Positions 1 to 8,043 of a stretch of 37,687 nt of DNA are shown in pieces. Source of the DNA: SAR324 cluster bacterium (GTDB taxonomy: Bacteria; SAR324; JACQKK01); the NCBI GenBank assembly GCA_022573975.1, contig JACZSY010000008.1:1-37687 (forward strand). The letters are read 5' to 3'. The position numbers were made by a program, and so were the translations under genes. The first letter of the stretch is position 1. Every line of letters starts with the position of its first letter. Under the pieces are notes generated by a model. The model was not told where the DNA came from. It saw only the letters and a program-made list of their open reading frames with translations, and did no database searches.

Positions 1-96
1 CCGATCCAGCTTGCGCAAAAAATGTTCCTGGGGAACCAACTCCTCCAGTGACACCAATTGCACCAAACTGCCTTGATCGTTGGGTTTGCCTATCAT
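1..96 (-). CDS. IS1182-like transposase, N-terminal fragment cut by window edge
   Basis: The minus strand encodes 32 residues from an ATG at 94-96, preceded by a GGAGG ribosome site eight bases upstream, and stays open to the window edge. The peptide contains LVSLEELVPQEHFLRKLDR, which resembles the conserved N-terminus of IS1182/IS5-superfamily DDE transposases (pattern L-x-x-L-V-P-x-x-H-x-L-R-K-x-D). The catalytic part lies outside the window. It is transcribed away from the ISL3 transposase that starts 93 bp to the right, so two unrelated insertion sequences abut here. The family call rests on one short motif. Confidence 0.6.
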   Translation of the reverse strand, partial: MIGKPNDQGSLVQLVSLEELVPQEHFLRKLDR

Positions 97-188
97 TACC
101 GGCCTCCATGGCGAGTTTTTGATATTTGATGATTACCTTTTATATCATATATTTAGAGAAAATCACAGGCCTTTTAGTGTAGACGATT

Positions 189-1424
189 ATGAGAGATAAA
201 GAATTATACGCCCAGATACTGGGAATTCAGAGTCCCTGGCATGTAACGCATGTTGATCTTTTACCCTCCGAGGGGGAAGTGACGGTGCATGTGGAAGCGA
301 GGTCTGGTGAGACCCACTGCTGTCCGCGCTGTGGAAAAGATTCACCGGGGTATGATACACGCCCCCGTCGTTGGCGCCATTTGGATACCTGCCAGTACAA
401 AACCATTATTGCGGTCGAGGTTCCACGTGTGAATTGCGAAGCGCACGGTGTTGTCACCGTATCGGTTCCTTGGGCTACGGAGGGTTCCCACTTCACCGCG
501 CTGTTTGAAGCACTGATTATTGATTGGCTGAAAGAAGCTTCCATCCAAGCGGTTTCGCGGCAATTGAAGCTCAGTTGGAATGCCATCGACGGCATAATGC
601 AACGGGCAGTCAAACGCGGTCTGGCCCGCCGGGAGGCCGTATCCCCAACAAAGATTGGCGTTGATGAGACCGCATTCAAAAAGCGTCATGACTACGTCAC
701 CATCGTCTCGGACCAAGTGACGGGAACCGTGCTGCACGTAGGAAAAGACCGCAAGAAAGGGGACCTCAAGGCCTGGTATGAAAGCCTGACGTTGACGCAA
801 AGAACCTCGATAGAAAGCATCTCCATGGATATGTGGCCCGCGTTTATTCATGCGACACTGGAAGGCATTCCAGAAGCCAGAAACAAGATCGCCTTTGACA
901 AATTTCATGTCGCGAAATATTTAGGCGGGGCCGTCGATAAGGTGCGCCGCCAAGAGCACAAAGCGCTTATGGCCGAAGGTTATGATGATCTCAAGGGCAG
1001 CAAATACGACTGGCTCTACAACCCTAAAAACATGACTTATAAGCAAAAACGGCGGTTCGCGGCGTTGCGCGACAGCGCGTTAAAGACCGCACGCGCCTGG
1101 GCCATCAAGGAACTTGCCATGTCGCTGTGGCACTACGTCAGCAAAACATGGGCGGGAAAGGGCTGGGAACGATGGCTGTCGTGGGCGATGCGGAGTCGGC
1201 TGGAGCCGATCAAAAAGGTCGCCAAAACCATCAAGACACACCTCTGGGGGATTCTGAATGCCATTGTTTTGAACGTCAGTAATGGTCCGGCGGAAGGACT
1301 CAACAGCCGGATCAAAATGCTCAAGGTACGGAGTCGAGGTTTCCGCAACAAAGAGCGGTTCGCCAATGCCATTTACTTTCACCTTGGCGGGCTAAATCTT
1401 TACCCGGAAGGGGTGCTCCAGTGA
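189..1424 (+). CDS. ISL3-family transposase
   Basis: A DDE transposase of 411 residues, the full length expected for the family. The N-terminus has a zinc-finger-like CCPRCG motif (about residues 44-49). The catalytic core includes VGVDETAFKKRHDY (first Asp), SMDMWPAFIHA (second Asp) with the following FDKFHVAKYL, and the C-terminal GPAEGLNSRIKMLK block carrying the Glu. The C-terminus ends in the usual NAIYFHLGGLNLYPE-type block. No frameshift or stop is present, so the protein could be active in trans, although mobility of this copy is doubtful because only the right inverted repeat is visible. Confidence 0.92.
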   Translation: MRDKELYAQILGIQSPWHVTHVDLLPSEGEVTVHVEARSGETHCCPRCGKDSPGYDTRPRRWRHLDTCQYKTIIAVEVPRVNCEAHGVVTVSVPWATEGSHFTALFEALIIDWLKEASIQAVSRQLKLSWNAIDGIMQRAVKRGLARREAVSPTKIGVDETAFKKRHDYVTIVSDQVTGTVLHVGKDRKKGDLKAWYESLTLTQRTSIESISMDMWPAFIHATLEGIPEARNKIAFDKFHVAKYLGGAVDKVRRQEHKALMAEGYDDLKGSKYDWLYNPKNMTYKQKRRFAALRDSALKTARAWAIKELAMSLWHYVSKTWAGKGWERWLSWAMRSRLEPIKKVAKTIKTHLWGILNAIVLNVSNGPAEGLNSRIKMLKVRSRGFRNKERFANAIYFHLGGLNLYPEGVLQ

Positions 1425-1453
1425 GGGCTACCCACCAGAACAGGGGAAGAGCC
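189..1453 (+). mobile_element. ISL3-family insertion sequence, left end not found
   Basis: The element consists of the ISL3 transposase gene and a right terminal inverted repeat at about 1425-1453, whose outermost bases read outward-in as GGCTCTTCCCCTG, typical of ISL3-family ends. I searched 1-188 for a matching left end and found none, so the left end is lost, strongly diverged, or replaced at the junction with the IS1182-like element. The eight bases following the right end are AAAAAATC, a plausible AT-rich target; the matching copy on the left cannot be seen. Confidence 0.75.
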
Positions 1454-1554
1454 AAAAAATCAACCCTCCCAGCAGCCGTATTTCTCGTGACATTGGGATT
1501 TCTTTTCATCTCCCAACTTGCCGGGGCGCAGGAGGTCAGCGTCACCCCCCCGCC
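1454..1554 (+). pseudogene. Relic of a secreted-protein gene (signal peptide part)
   Basis: Between the right end of the ISL3 element and the left end of the IS256 element lie 101 bases that read in one frame as KKSTLPAAVFLVTLGFLF followed by ISQLAGAQEVSVTPP. This is a textbook Sec signal peptide: two lysines, a hydrophobic core and an AGA-Q cleavage site. The ISL3 element appears to have inserted right after the original ATG, because the relic begins AAA AAA TCA. A GTG at 1421 inside the ISL3 end could in principle restart translation, but the frame stops at 1561-1563 inside IS256. Function of the original gene is unknown. Confidence 0.5.
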
Positions 1555-2932
1555 GGAGTTATAGTCAAATGTTGTGTTTTGAGGTTTTCAGGCGGCGATT
1601 TTATCAACTTTGATTCCGTCCTCGAATTTCACGCCTTCGCTTACCTCGGCAAGCCAGTTCGACCCGTTTAGTTTGCGCCATGTTCGCTGAGCGCAGAGGG
1701 TCAGTTTGAAGACCAAGGTGGAAGCGGTTTCCCTGGAGAGGCAGCCTCGGGTCTTGGCGGTGCGCAGCCTCACCGTGGCGAAAGTCGATTCAATGGGGTT
1801 GCTGGTTCGGATGTGCACCCAATGCTCCGCCGGGAACGCGTAGAAGGCCAACAGCGCGTCGCGATCCTTGGCCAGACACTCCGCGGCCTTGGGATACTTG
1901 GCCTGATATGAGTCGACGAACAGATCGAAAGCCTTCTCAGCGCCAACTCTGCCTTCGGCCATCCAGATTTGATGAAGCCGCTGCTTGGCCTGGGGTTGCA
2001 GGGTTTTGGGCAGTTTGTTGAGCACGTTGGCCGTCTTGTGCACCCAACAGCGTTGCTGTCGCGTTTCGCCATAAACCTTGCGTAGCGCCTTCCAGAAGCC
2101 CAATGCGCCGTCTCCGGTGGCCAGCTTCGGCCCAATGGTCAATCCCCGTGATTTCAGATCGAGCAGCAACTCAGCCCAGGATTGTTCGCTTTCCCGGAAA
2201 CCGTCCCAAAGGCCCACAAGCTCCTTGTTGCCAGCCTCATCGGCCCCGATGATTACCAGGAAACATTGCTTGGCCTGCTCCAGCCGGGCTTGGAAATACA
2301 CGCCGTCAACCCAGCAATAGACGTAATGTTTGCCGCTCAGATCGCGCCGTTGCCAGGCCTCCAACTCCCCCTGCCACACCGCTTTCAAGCGGCTGACCGT
2401 GGCGGCGGAGAGGCCCGGCGCATCCGGCCCCAGCAACGCGGCCAGAGCCTCGGAGAATTCCCCAGTGGAAATCCCCTTCAGGTAAAGCCAGGGAATCAGC
2501 TCCTCGATGCTCTTGGTACGCCGCAGGTAAGGCGGCAGAATCGCGGAAGTGAACCGGACGCCTGATCCGCTGCGATCCCGAACGCGAGGCGCTTTGATGG
2601 CAATATCTCCGATTCCGCTCTGGATCGTGCGCTCAGGCAGGTACCCATTGCGAATCACCTGGCGGCGACCTTCCTTATCCCTCAGGTGTTCATGCGCGGC
2701 CACAAACGACTCAACTTCCACTTCGATGGCTTGAGCCAACATGCGCCACGCACCTTGACGCAGTACATCCGTCAGCGCGTCCTTGCTCGCGGCCCCTGGT
2801 GTTTCCAACGCGACACTCTTATTCTCTTCCATGGCGTATCCTTTCCTTTTGTTGGGGGTGAACCGTTTCGCTCACCCAGGATACGCCGCCTTCCTCACCT
2901 CACGCCAGAACACAACTTTCGGTCATAACTCC
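1555..2932 (-). mobile_element. IS256-family insertion sequence, both ends present
   Basis: The element is bounded by imperfect inverted repeats: GGAGTTAT...GTTGTGTT at 1555-1581 and its complement ending ATAACTCC at 2932 (about 20 of 27 positions match). It contains a single transposase gene on the minus strand. The expected 8-9 bp target duplication is not evident (left flank CCCCCGCC, right flank AGGCGGCG), which suggests end-to-end rearrangement or flank divergence. Total length of about 1.38 kb is normal for the family. Confidence 0.85.
1588..2832 (-). CDS. IS256-family (mutator-type) transposase
   Basis: A 414-residue DDE transposase. The catalytic residues are visible in CWVDGVYFQARL (first Asp), LATGDGALGFWKAL (second Asp) and RTSNPIESTFATVRLRT (Glu), and the CWVHK block typical of mutator-type enzymes is present. 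The ATG at 2832 is preceded by AAGGA with eight-base spacing. Length is full and the frame is intact, so it is probably functional. It is transcribed towards the ISL3 element. Confidence 0.95.
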   Translation of the reverse strand: MEENKSVALETPGAASKDALTDVLRQGAWRMLAQAIEVEVESFVAAHEHLRDKEGRRQVIRNGYLPERTIQSGIGDIAIKAPRVRDRSGSGVRFTSAILPPYLRRTKSIEELIPWLYLKGISTGEFSEALAALLGPDAPGLSAATVSRLKAVWQGELEAWQRRDLSGKHYVYCWVDGVYFQARLEQAKQCFLVIIGADEAGNKELVGLWDGFRESEQSWAELLLDLKSRGLTIGPKLATGDGALGFWKALRKVYGETRQQRCWVHKTANVLNKLPKTLQPQAKQRLHQIWMAEGRVGAEKAFDLFVDSYQAKYPKAAECLAKDRDALLAFYAFPAEHWVHIRTSNPIESTFATVRLRTAKTRGCLSRETASTLVFKLTLCAQRTWRKLNGSNWLAEVSEGVKFEDGIKVDKIAA

Positions 2933-3068
2933 AGGCGGCGATAAAATAAAAATCTTGACGCCGGGCCATTTTTCTTCGAAAAACAAACAGGAATCGCTGG
3001 AATCGGCGGTGATAATTACCGGCGGCGAAAACAAACGGGAATTTGAAAGGAAGACGGCAAGGCATTGA
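2933..3068 (+). pseudogene. Relic of the same secreted-protein gene, downstream part (proposed)
   Basis: Directly right of the IS256 end, the plus strand is open from 2933 to a TGA at 3066-3068 and reads GGDKIKILTPGHFSSKNKQ, then ESLESAVIITGGENKREF and a short basic tail. The frame is in phase with the signal-peptide relic left of the IS256: the last two bases at 1553-1554 plus base 2933 complete one codon. Joined, the two parts would encode a secreted protein of about 80 residues. No family is recognised. The in-phase match could be chance (one in three). Confidence 0.35.
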
Positions 3069-3607
3069 TGGGGAGGAGTAACCAGGCCAACTGGGAGCAA
3101 GCGATCGGGAGAGGGTGCGCGCCCCAAACCCGGCCCCGGTGAAAATCGCCCCGGAGCCGCTGACCGAACCCCTCTGGCCGGCCCCCGGAAAGACGGCGCC
3201 ATGGCCGCCGTGCTATTTTTCGCGATAGGGCAGAAACACCGGGATCGAAACACCGCGGCCAAAACACCGGGCTCGAAACACCGGGCTCGAAACACCGGGG
3301 CCGAAACACCGCGGCAGGCCCAGCCGATTGGCCCTCGAAACCTGGTGGCGCCGCGAAGCGCCCCGCATCCATGGGCGCCATTTTCGCCCCGGCCGCCGGT
3401 GCCTGGAAAATTCATGGCAACCTGGCGGGGGGCTTTTTTTTGTGGCGCCCCTTTGACGGCGCCATCAATAGCGCCTTGACCAGCGCCTTGACCAACACCT
3501 GGCGCCGCCCAAGGCCGCGCCGGAACCCGAAAGACGGCCTGCTTGGGCCCATGGAGAATCCAGGCAGGCCGGCTGGAAGCGATCAATCCTGTCTGGAGTT
3601 TAGCGCG
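3069..3607. other. Gene-free stretch upstream of ileS
   Basis: No convincing gene is present in these 539 bases. They hold the 6 x 14 bp tandem repeat (3233-3316), a second small tandem pair of the 12-mer AGCGCCTTGACC (3470-3493), and the ileS leader. The ileS reading frame is open upstream as far as an ATG at 3371, but the encoded peptide has no IleRS character. No T-box or clear sigma-70 promoter was recognised. Confidence 0.6.
3233..3316. repeat. Six tandem copies of a 14-bp unit
   Basis: Six head-to-tail 14-bp units with consensus GAAACACCGGGCTC start at 3233, 3247, 3261, 3275, 3289 and 3303. The first eight bases are almost invariant; the last six vary (GGGATC, GCGGCC, GGGCTC, GGGCTC, GGGGCC, GCGGCA). 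There are no spacers, so it is not a CRISPR array. It ends 291 bp before the ileS start codon. It could be a slippage-prone repeat or a cluster of protein-binding sites. Confidence 0.9.
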
Positions 3608-6600
3608 ATGAAGTTCGAGGAAGTCCCCAACCGATACGATGGACCTGCCCTTGAGGCCAAAATCCTGACCTATTGGCGGGAACACGACGTGTTTCGCAAA
3701 ACCCTTCAGATGTCGGAGGGCCGGCCCGAGTTCGTTTGGAACGACGGCCCCCCCACCGCCAACGGCCGGCCGGGCATCCATCATGTGCTGGCCCGCAGTT
3801 ACAAGGATATTTACCCGCGCTTCAAGACCATGCGGGGATATCATGCTCCCCGCAAGGCCGGCTGGGACACCCACGGCCTGCCGGTGGAGCATGAGATCGA
3901 AAAGGAATTGGGCATCTTCGACAAAAAGCGCATCGAGGAGGAGGTGGGCATCGCCGAATTCAACCGTCTCTGCCGCGAATCGGTGATGCGCTACATCGGC
4001 GCATGGGAAAAGAATACCGAAAGGATGGGGTTTTGGGTGGACATGCGGGACGCCTATTACACCCTGGACAATTCCTACATCGAATCGGTGTGGTATCTGC
4101 TCAAGGTGATCTGGGACAAGGGTCTGATCTACCAGGACTACAAGGTGGTGCCCTACGACCCCCGTATCGGCGCCACCCTTTCTTCCCACGAGGTGGCCCA
4201 GGGCTACCGGGAAGTGGACGATCCTTCGATTTATGTCCGCTTCAGGGTGCGGGATGCGCCCGGCACGTCTTTTTTGGTCTGGACCACCACGCCCTGGACG
4301 CTTCCCTCCAACACGGCCCTGGTGGTCCATCCGGAGGTGGACTACGTCTATCTGGAAACCGGCGGCGAAACGTTGATCCTGGCCGAGGCGCTGGTGGAGC
4401 GCGCGCTGGACGGCGGGAAGGGTTCCGGGGACGCCGCGCCGGGCCCCGAGACGGTGCGGAAGGTGGTGCGGAAGGTGGTGCGGAAGGTCAAGGGCAAGGA
4501 ACTGGCCGGAATGCGCTACGAGCGCCTGTTCGATTACCTTCCCACCGATGCGGACATCTGCCGGGTGCTGACCGCCGGGTTCGTCACCACCGAGGATGGC
4601 ACGGGGATCGTCCATGCCGCGCCCGCCTATGGGGCCGACGACCTGGAACTGGGCCGGGCCAACGGCCTGCCGGTGCTGCACGGGGTGGGCCTGGACGGCT
4701 GTTTCAAACCGGAAGTCACGCCGGTCGCCGGGAAGTTTTTCAAGGATGCGGATCCGATCCTGATCGCCCTGCTGAAAGAGCGCGGCCTGCTGTTCCGCTC
4801 GGGCGTCCACCGCCACAACTACCCTTTCGGCTGGCGCACCGGAGACCCGCTGATTTATTACGCCAAGGAGGCCTGGTACATCCGCACCACGGCCATCAAG
4901 GACCGCATGGTCGAACTCAACAAAACCATCAACTGGGTGCCCGATTCCATCCGTGAGGGCCGCTTCGGGAAGTGGCTGGAAAACAACGTGGATTGGGCGC
5001 TCTCCCGCGAGCGGTTCTGGGGAACCCCCCTGCCGATCTGGAGCGACGGAGAAGGCGCGCAACTGTGCGTGGGTTCCCTGGCCGAGTTGGAGGCGCTGGC
5101 GGGCCGCTCCCTGGACGGCCTGGACCTGCACCGCCCGGCGGTGGACGAGATCACTTTCTTCCATCCCGAATCCGGACGGGAAATGCGCCGGGTGCCCGAA
5201 GTGATCGACTGCTGGTTCGACTCGGGGGCCATGTCCTACGCCCAGTATCATTTTCCTTTCGAAAACGAGGAAATCTTCAAAAAACGTTTTCCCGCCGACT
5301 ACATCGTCGAAGCCATCGACCAGACCCGGGGATGGTTCTACACCCTGCACGCCATCGCGGCGCTGGTGTCCGATTCGGTGGCCTTCAAAAACGTGATTTG
5401 CCTCTCCCACGTGGTGGATTCGGAAGGCAAGAAAATGTCCAAGTCATTGGGGAATATCGTCGATCCCGATGCGGTGTTCGAATCGGCCGGGGCGGACCCC
5501 CTGCGCTGGCTCTTCCTGGTGCGCTCCGCTCCGGAGGCCCAGAAGCGCATCTCGGTGGAGATGGTGAGCGAGGTGGCCGCGGGGTTCCTCAACACGTACT
5601 GGAACGTCTACGCGTTCTTCGTGACCTACGCCAATCTGGACCATGTGGACCTTTCGGTCCGGGTGCCCGCGGCCGCCCGTCCGGAGATGGACCGCTGGAT
5701 CCTGGCCCTGCTGCACCGCACGGTGGAACAGGTCACCGCCCGGCTGGACGCCTTCGACAACCAATCGGCCGGCGAAGCCATCGAGACCTTCGTCGATCAG
5801 TTGAGCAACTGGTACATCCGCCGCAACCGGCGCCGCTTCTGGAAGTCGGAAACGGGCGACGACAAACAGGCCGCCTATCTGACCCTTTATGAATGCCTGA
5901 CCCTCCTCAATCGGCTGATCGCCCCTTTCATGCCCATGGTGGCCGAGGCCCTGCACGGCAACCTGGTGCGGCGCGTCAACCCGGACGCCCCGATCAGCGT
6001 CCACATGGAGACCTGGCCCGAACCCGATCCGGCCTGGGCCAATCCGGAACTGTTGGCCGCGACCGGGGTGGCGCAAAAAATCGTCTCCCTGGGCCGGGCG
6101 GCCCGGGCCGCCTCCGGCCACAGGGTGCGCCAACCCCTGGGGCGGCTGCTGGTTCGCCTTCCCGACGACACGGCCACCCGGGCCGTCGAAGCGCATCGGG
6201 AGCAGATCCTGGAGGAATTGAACGTCAAGACGCTGGAATTCATCGCCCGTGACGACGAGTTGGTGGGCTACCGGATCCGGCCCAACCTGCCCCGGCTGGG
6301 CAAGCGTCATGGCAAATTGATTCCCGCCATCCGGCAGGCCTGCGCCGATGCCGATGGCGCCGCGGTGGCGGCCAGCGTGGCCCGGGGCGAGTCTTTTTCA
6401 CTTCCGGTGGACGGAAAAGAGATGCGCTTCGAAGCCGAAGACGTGCTGGTGGAAACCGTGTCCGCCGAAGGATACGCCTCGGCCGAGGAAGAGGGGTTTC
6501 TGGCCGCGCTGGACACCCGGCTGGACGAGGGCCTGATCGCCGAAGGGCTGGCCCGCGAAATGGTGCGCACCATCCAGGAAGCGCGCAAACAGGCCGGCCT

Positions 6601-6799
6601 CCACATCTCGGACCGCATCTGGCTCCAGGTCGCCGGATCGCAAGGGGTCGAGGCGATGCTGGAGCAGTTTCGCGATTACATCATGGCGGAAACGCTGACC
6701 GGCCGGTGGGGGGCTGAAGGGTCCAAACCTCAATTCACCGTCGACCACACCCTGGGGGATGAAAGCTGGCGGATCGAATTGAGCCGGCTGATGGCCTGA
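3608..6799 (+). CDS. ileS: Isoleucine--tRNA ligase
   Basis: Class I aminoacyl-tRNA synthetase charging tRNA-Ile, cytoplasmic; 1063 residues. The HIGH motif appears as HHVL at residues 58-61 within NGRPGIHHVLARSYKD, and KMSKS at 609-613. A CP1 editing domain with VWTTTPWTLPSNTA lies between them, and the C-terminal half has the anticodon-binding helical domain. Length and motif form match the eukaryote-like (long, type 2) IleRS clade found in some bacteria, which lacks the C-terminal zinc finger. The ATG at 3608 is chosen because GGAG sits nine bases upstream and the family N-terminus starts here. Oddity: a triple VRKV repeat at residues 283-294 in the editing domain. The gene is alone, with no lspA or proS neighbour. 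Confidence 0.97.
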   Translation: MKFEEVPNRYDGPALEAKILTYWREHDVFRKTLQMSEGRPEFVWNDGPPTANGRPGIHHVLARSYKDIYPRFKTMRGYHAPRKAGWDTHGLPVEHEIEKELGIFDKKRIEEEVGIAEFNRLCRESVMRYIGAWEKNTERMGFWVDMRDAYYTLDNSYIESVWYLLKVIWDKGLIYQDYKVVPYDPRIGATLSSHEVAQGYREVDDPSIYVRFRVRDAPGTSFLVWTTTPWTLPSNTALVVHPEVDYVYLETGGETLILAEALVERALDGGKGSGDAAPGPETVRKVVRKVVRKVKGKELAGMRYERLFDYLPTDADICRVLTAGFVTTEDGTGIVHAAPAYGADDLELGRANGLPVLHGVGLDGCFKPEVTPVAGKFFKDADPILIALLKERGLLFRSGVHRHNYPFGWRTGDPLIYYAKEAWYIRTTAIKDRMVELNKTINWVPDSIREGRFGKWLENNVDWALSRERFWGTPLPIWSDGEGAQLCVGSLAELEALAGRSLDGLDLHRPAVDEITFFHPESGREMRRVPEVIDCWFDSGAMSYAQYHFPFENEEIFKKRFPADYIVEAIDQTRGWFYTLHAIAALVSDSVAFKNVICLSHVVDSEGKKMSKSLGNIVDPDAVFESAGADPLRWLFLVRSAPEAQKRISVEMVSEVAAGFLNTYWNVYAFFVTYANLDHVDLSVRVPAAARPEMDRWILALLHRTVEQVTARLDAFDNQSAGEAIETFVDQLSNWYIRRNRRRFWKSETGDDKQAAYLTLYECLTLLNRLIAPFMPMVAEALHGNLVRRVNPDAPISVHMETWPEPDPAWANPELLAATGVAQKIVSLGRAARAASGHRVRQPLGRLLVRLPDDTATRAVEAHREQILEELNVKTLEFIARDDELVGYRIRPNLPRLGKRHGKLIPAIRQACADADGAAVAASVARGESFSLPVDGKEMRFEAEDVLVETVSAEGYASAEEEGFLAALDTRLDEGLIAEGLAREMVRTIQEARKQAGLHISDRIWLQVAGSQGVEAMLEQFRDYIMAETLTGRWGAEGSKPQFTVDHTLGDESWRIELSRLMA
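4454..4489 (+). repeat. In-frame 3 x 12 bp tandem repeat inside ileS
   Basis: Three head-to-tail copies of GTGCGGAAGGTG (the last ends in C) encode VRKV three times at residues 283-294 of IleRS. The preceding GKGSGDAAPGPET segment is low-complexity, so the region is probably a surface loop in the CP1 editing domain. Confidence 0.9.
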
Positions 6800-6926
6800 G
6801 CGCGATTTTGCATCGTGCCGGAGCGGATAATTTTTCCCAGAAATTTTCCGGGGGATGGAGAGGGTGACTATTTTCATCGTTCAATCAGGCGGGGATTCGC
6901 GGGATTGGAACACAGGAAAAAGAAAC

Positions 6927-7613
6927 ATGGCGCTTTTTAATTTGGGTGGGGAGAAGAAAAAACATGAACAGGCCCTGAGGTTCATTTCGGAAATCAAGGG
7001 GCATCCGGAACCGTTGCGGGTGGAAATCGAAAACACGCCATTTCAGTTTTATTCGAAATCCACCGTGCGGGCCGGGTTGTTCGTATTGACCATCCCCATC
7101 TCCATCCAGCAACATATGAAAGATGGCGGGTGGGTGCGGATGGCTGTGAAAAATGAAGGCCAGGAAGACCTGCGCATTCAGGTGGCCAACCAGGAAAAGC
7201 TGGAGTTGGGAACTTCGGCCAGGATATTCTGCCGCTTGCCCACCGCCACCATCGAATCCAGGCGGCGTTCGGAAGCGCGTTTTTTTACCGGAAATTTTCG
7301 AAATCTGTTGGTGGATATGGGCCCCATGGGGTCTTTTCCGATCCTGGATTTTTCCTGCCGGGGCATGCGTATTCCCTACGATTTCAGCCCCGATTCCTTG
7401 ACCACCGGAAAACCCATGGAAGGCAGTGGAACCATCCGGATGGGGGCGCGCATCAATGTTGCCCTGGAAAGCCTCGTTCCACGTTTTCAGGGCCTGGAAT
7501 GGGTGGGCCTGGAATTTTCCGTGGGGGATAAACGCTCCGAAAAAATTCTCGCGGTGTTTCTGGACTCCCTCGATCAGAAAATCCGGCAGGAAAATTTGGA
7601 GGAGAATGTCTAA
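6927..7613 (+). CDS. PilZ-domain c-di-GMP receptor, YcgR-like
   Basis: A 228-residue cytoplasmic protein. The C-terminal half has both PilZ signature elements for cyclic di-GMP: RRSEAR at residues 113-118 (RxxxR) and DFSCRG at 141-146 (D/NxSxxG). The N-terminal half, about residues 15-105, is beta-rich and resembles the YcgR N-terminal domain of flagellar-brake proteins. An ATG at 6855 in frame would add 24 residues; 6927 is preferred because AGGA lies upstream and the extension looks non-coding. It is followed 30 bp later by a thioesterase gene on the same strand. Target process (motility, exopolysaccharide) cannot be told from the neighbours. Confidence 0.88.
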   Translation: MALFNLGGEKKKHEQALRFISEIKGHPEPLRVEIENTPFQFYSKSTVRAGLFVLTIPISIQQHMKDGGWVRMAVKNEGQEDLRIQVANQEKLELGTSARIFCRLPTATIESRRRSEARFFTGNFRNLLVDMGPMGSFPILDFSCRGMRIPYDFSPDSLTTGKPMEGSGTIRMGARINVALESLVPRFQGLEWVGLEFSVGDKRSEKILAVFLDSLDQKIRQENLEENV

Positions 7614-7643
7614 AATCCTGCCCAGAGCCGGAGCCCGCGCATC

Positions 7644-8036
7644 ATGGCAAAACAAGTAGGGGGCCATCACCCCTTCGGAAATCTGCTGGGCCTGCGGATC
7701 GACTCGGCGGCGGACGGCCGCTGCCGTGCCCACCTGGAAGCCAGCGAGAACCTTTTCAATCCCCATCGTGTGGTTCACGGAGGCGCCTTGTTCGCGCTCG
7801 CCGACACCTCCATGGGCGCGGCCCTGTATACCCTGATGGACGACCAGGAAAGCTGCGCCACCATCGAGATGAAGATGAACTTCATCAAGGCGGTGCGCGA
7901 AGGGAGGCTGGAATGTGAAACAACCGTGGTGCGCCGGGGCCGGGCCACGGCCGTGCTGGAATCGAAAATCACCGCCAACGGGGAGTTGGCGGCGATCGCC
8001 CTGGGAACCTACGCCATCTTTCCGGTCCGCTCCTGA
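7644..8036 (+). CDS. Hotdog-fold acyl-CoA thioesterase, PaaI-like
   Basis: A 130-residue single hotdog domain. The segment FNPHRVVHGGALFALADTSM is the characteristic active-site loop plus central helix of the PaaI/YdiI group (HGG, then Asp on the helix). Length is normal. Proteins of this group hydrolyse aryl- or acyl-CoA thioesters, often aromatic ones; the substrate here is unknown. It probably shares a transcript with the PilZ gene and ends 7 bp from the convergent outer-membrane protein gene. Confidence 0.9.
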   Translation: MAKQVGGHHPFGNLLGLRIDSAADGRCRAHLEASENLFNPHRVVHGGALFALADTSMGAALYTLMDDQESCATIEMKMNFIKAVREGRLECETTVVRRGRATAVLESKITANGELAAIALGTYAIFPVRS

Positions 8037-8043
8037 AGCGATC

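Noticed and set aside
3233-3316. CRISPR array
   Set aside because: The 14-bp units are directly adjacent with no spacers, and no cas genes are present.
2900-5410. 836-residue open frame antisense to ileS
   Set aside because: Arises from the GC-rich codon pattern of ileS on the opposite strand; it crosses the IS256 boundary and shows no domain character.
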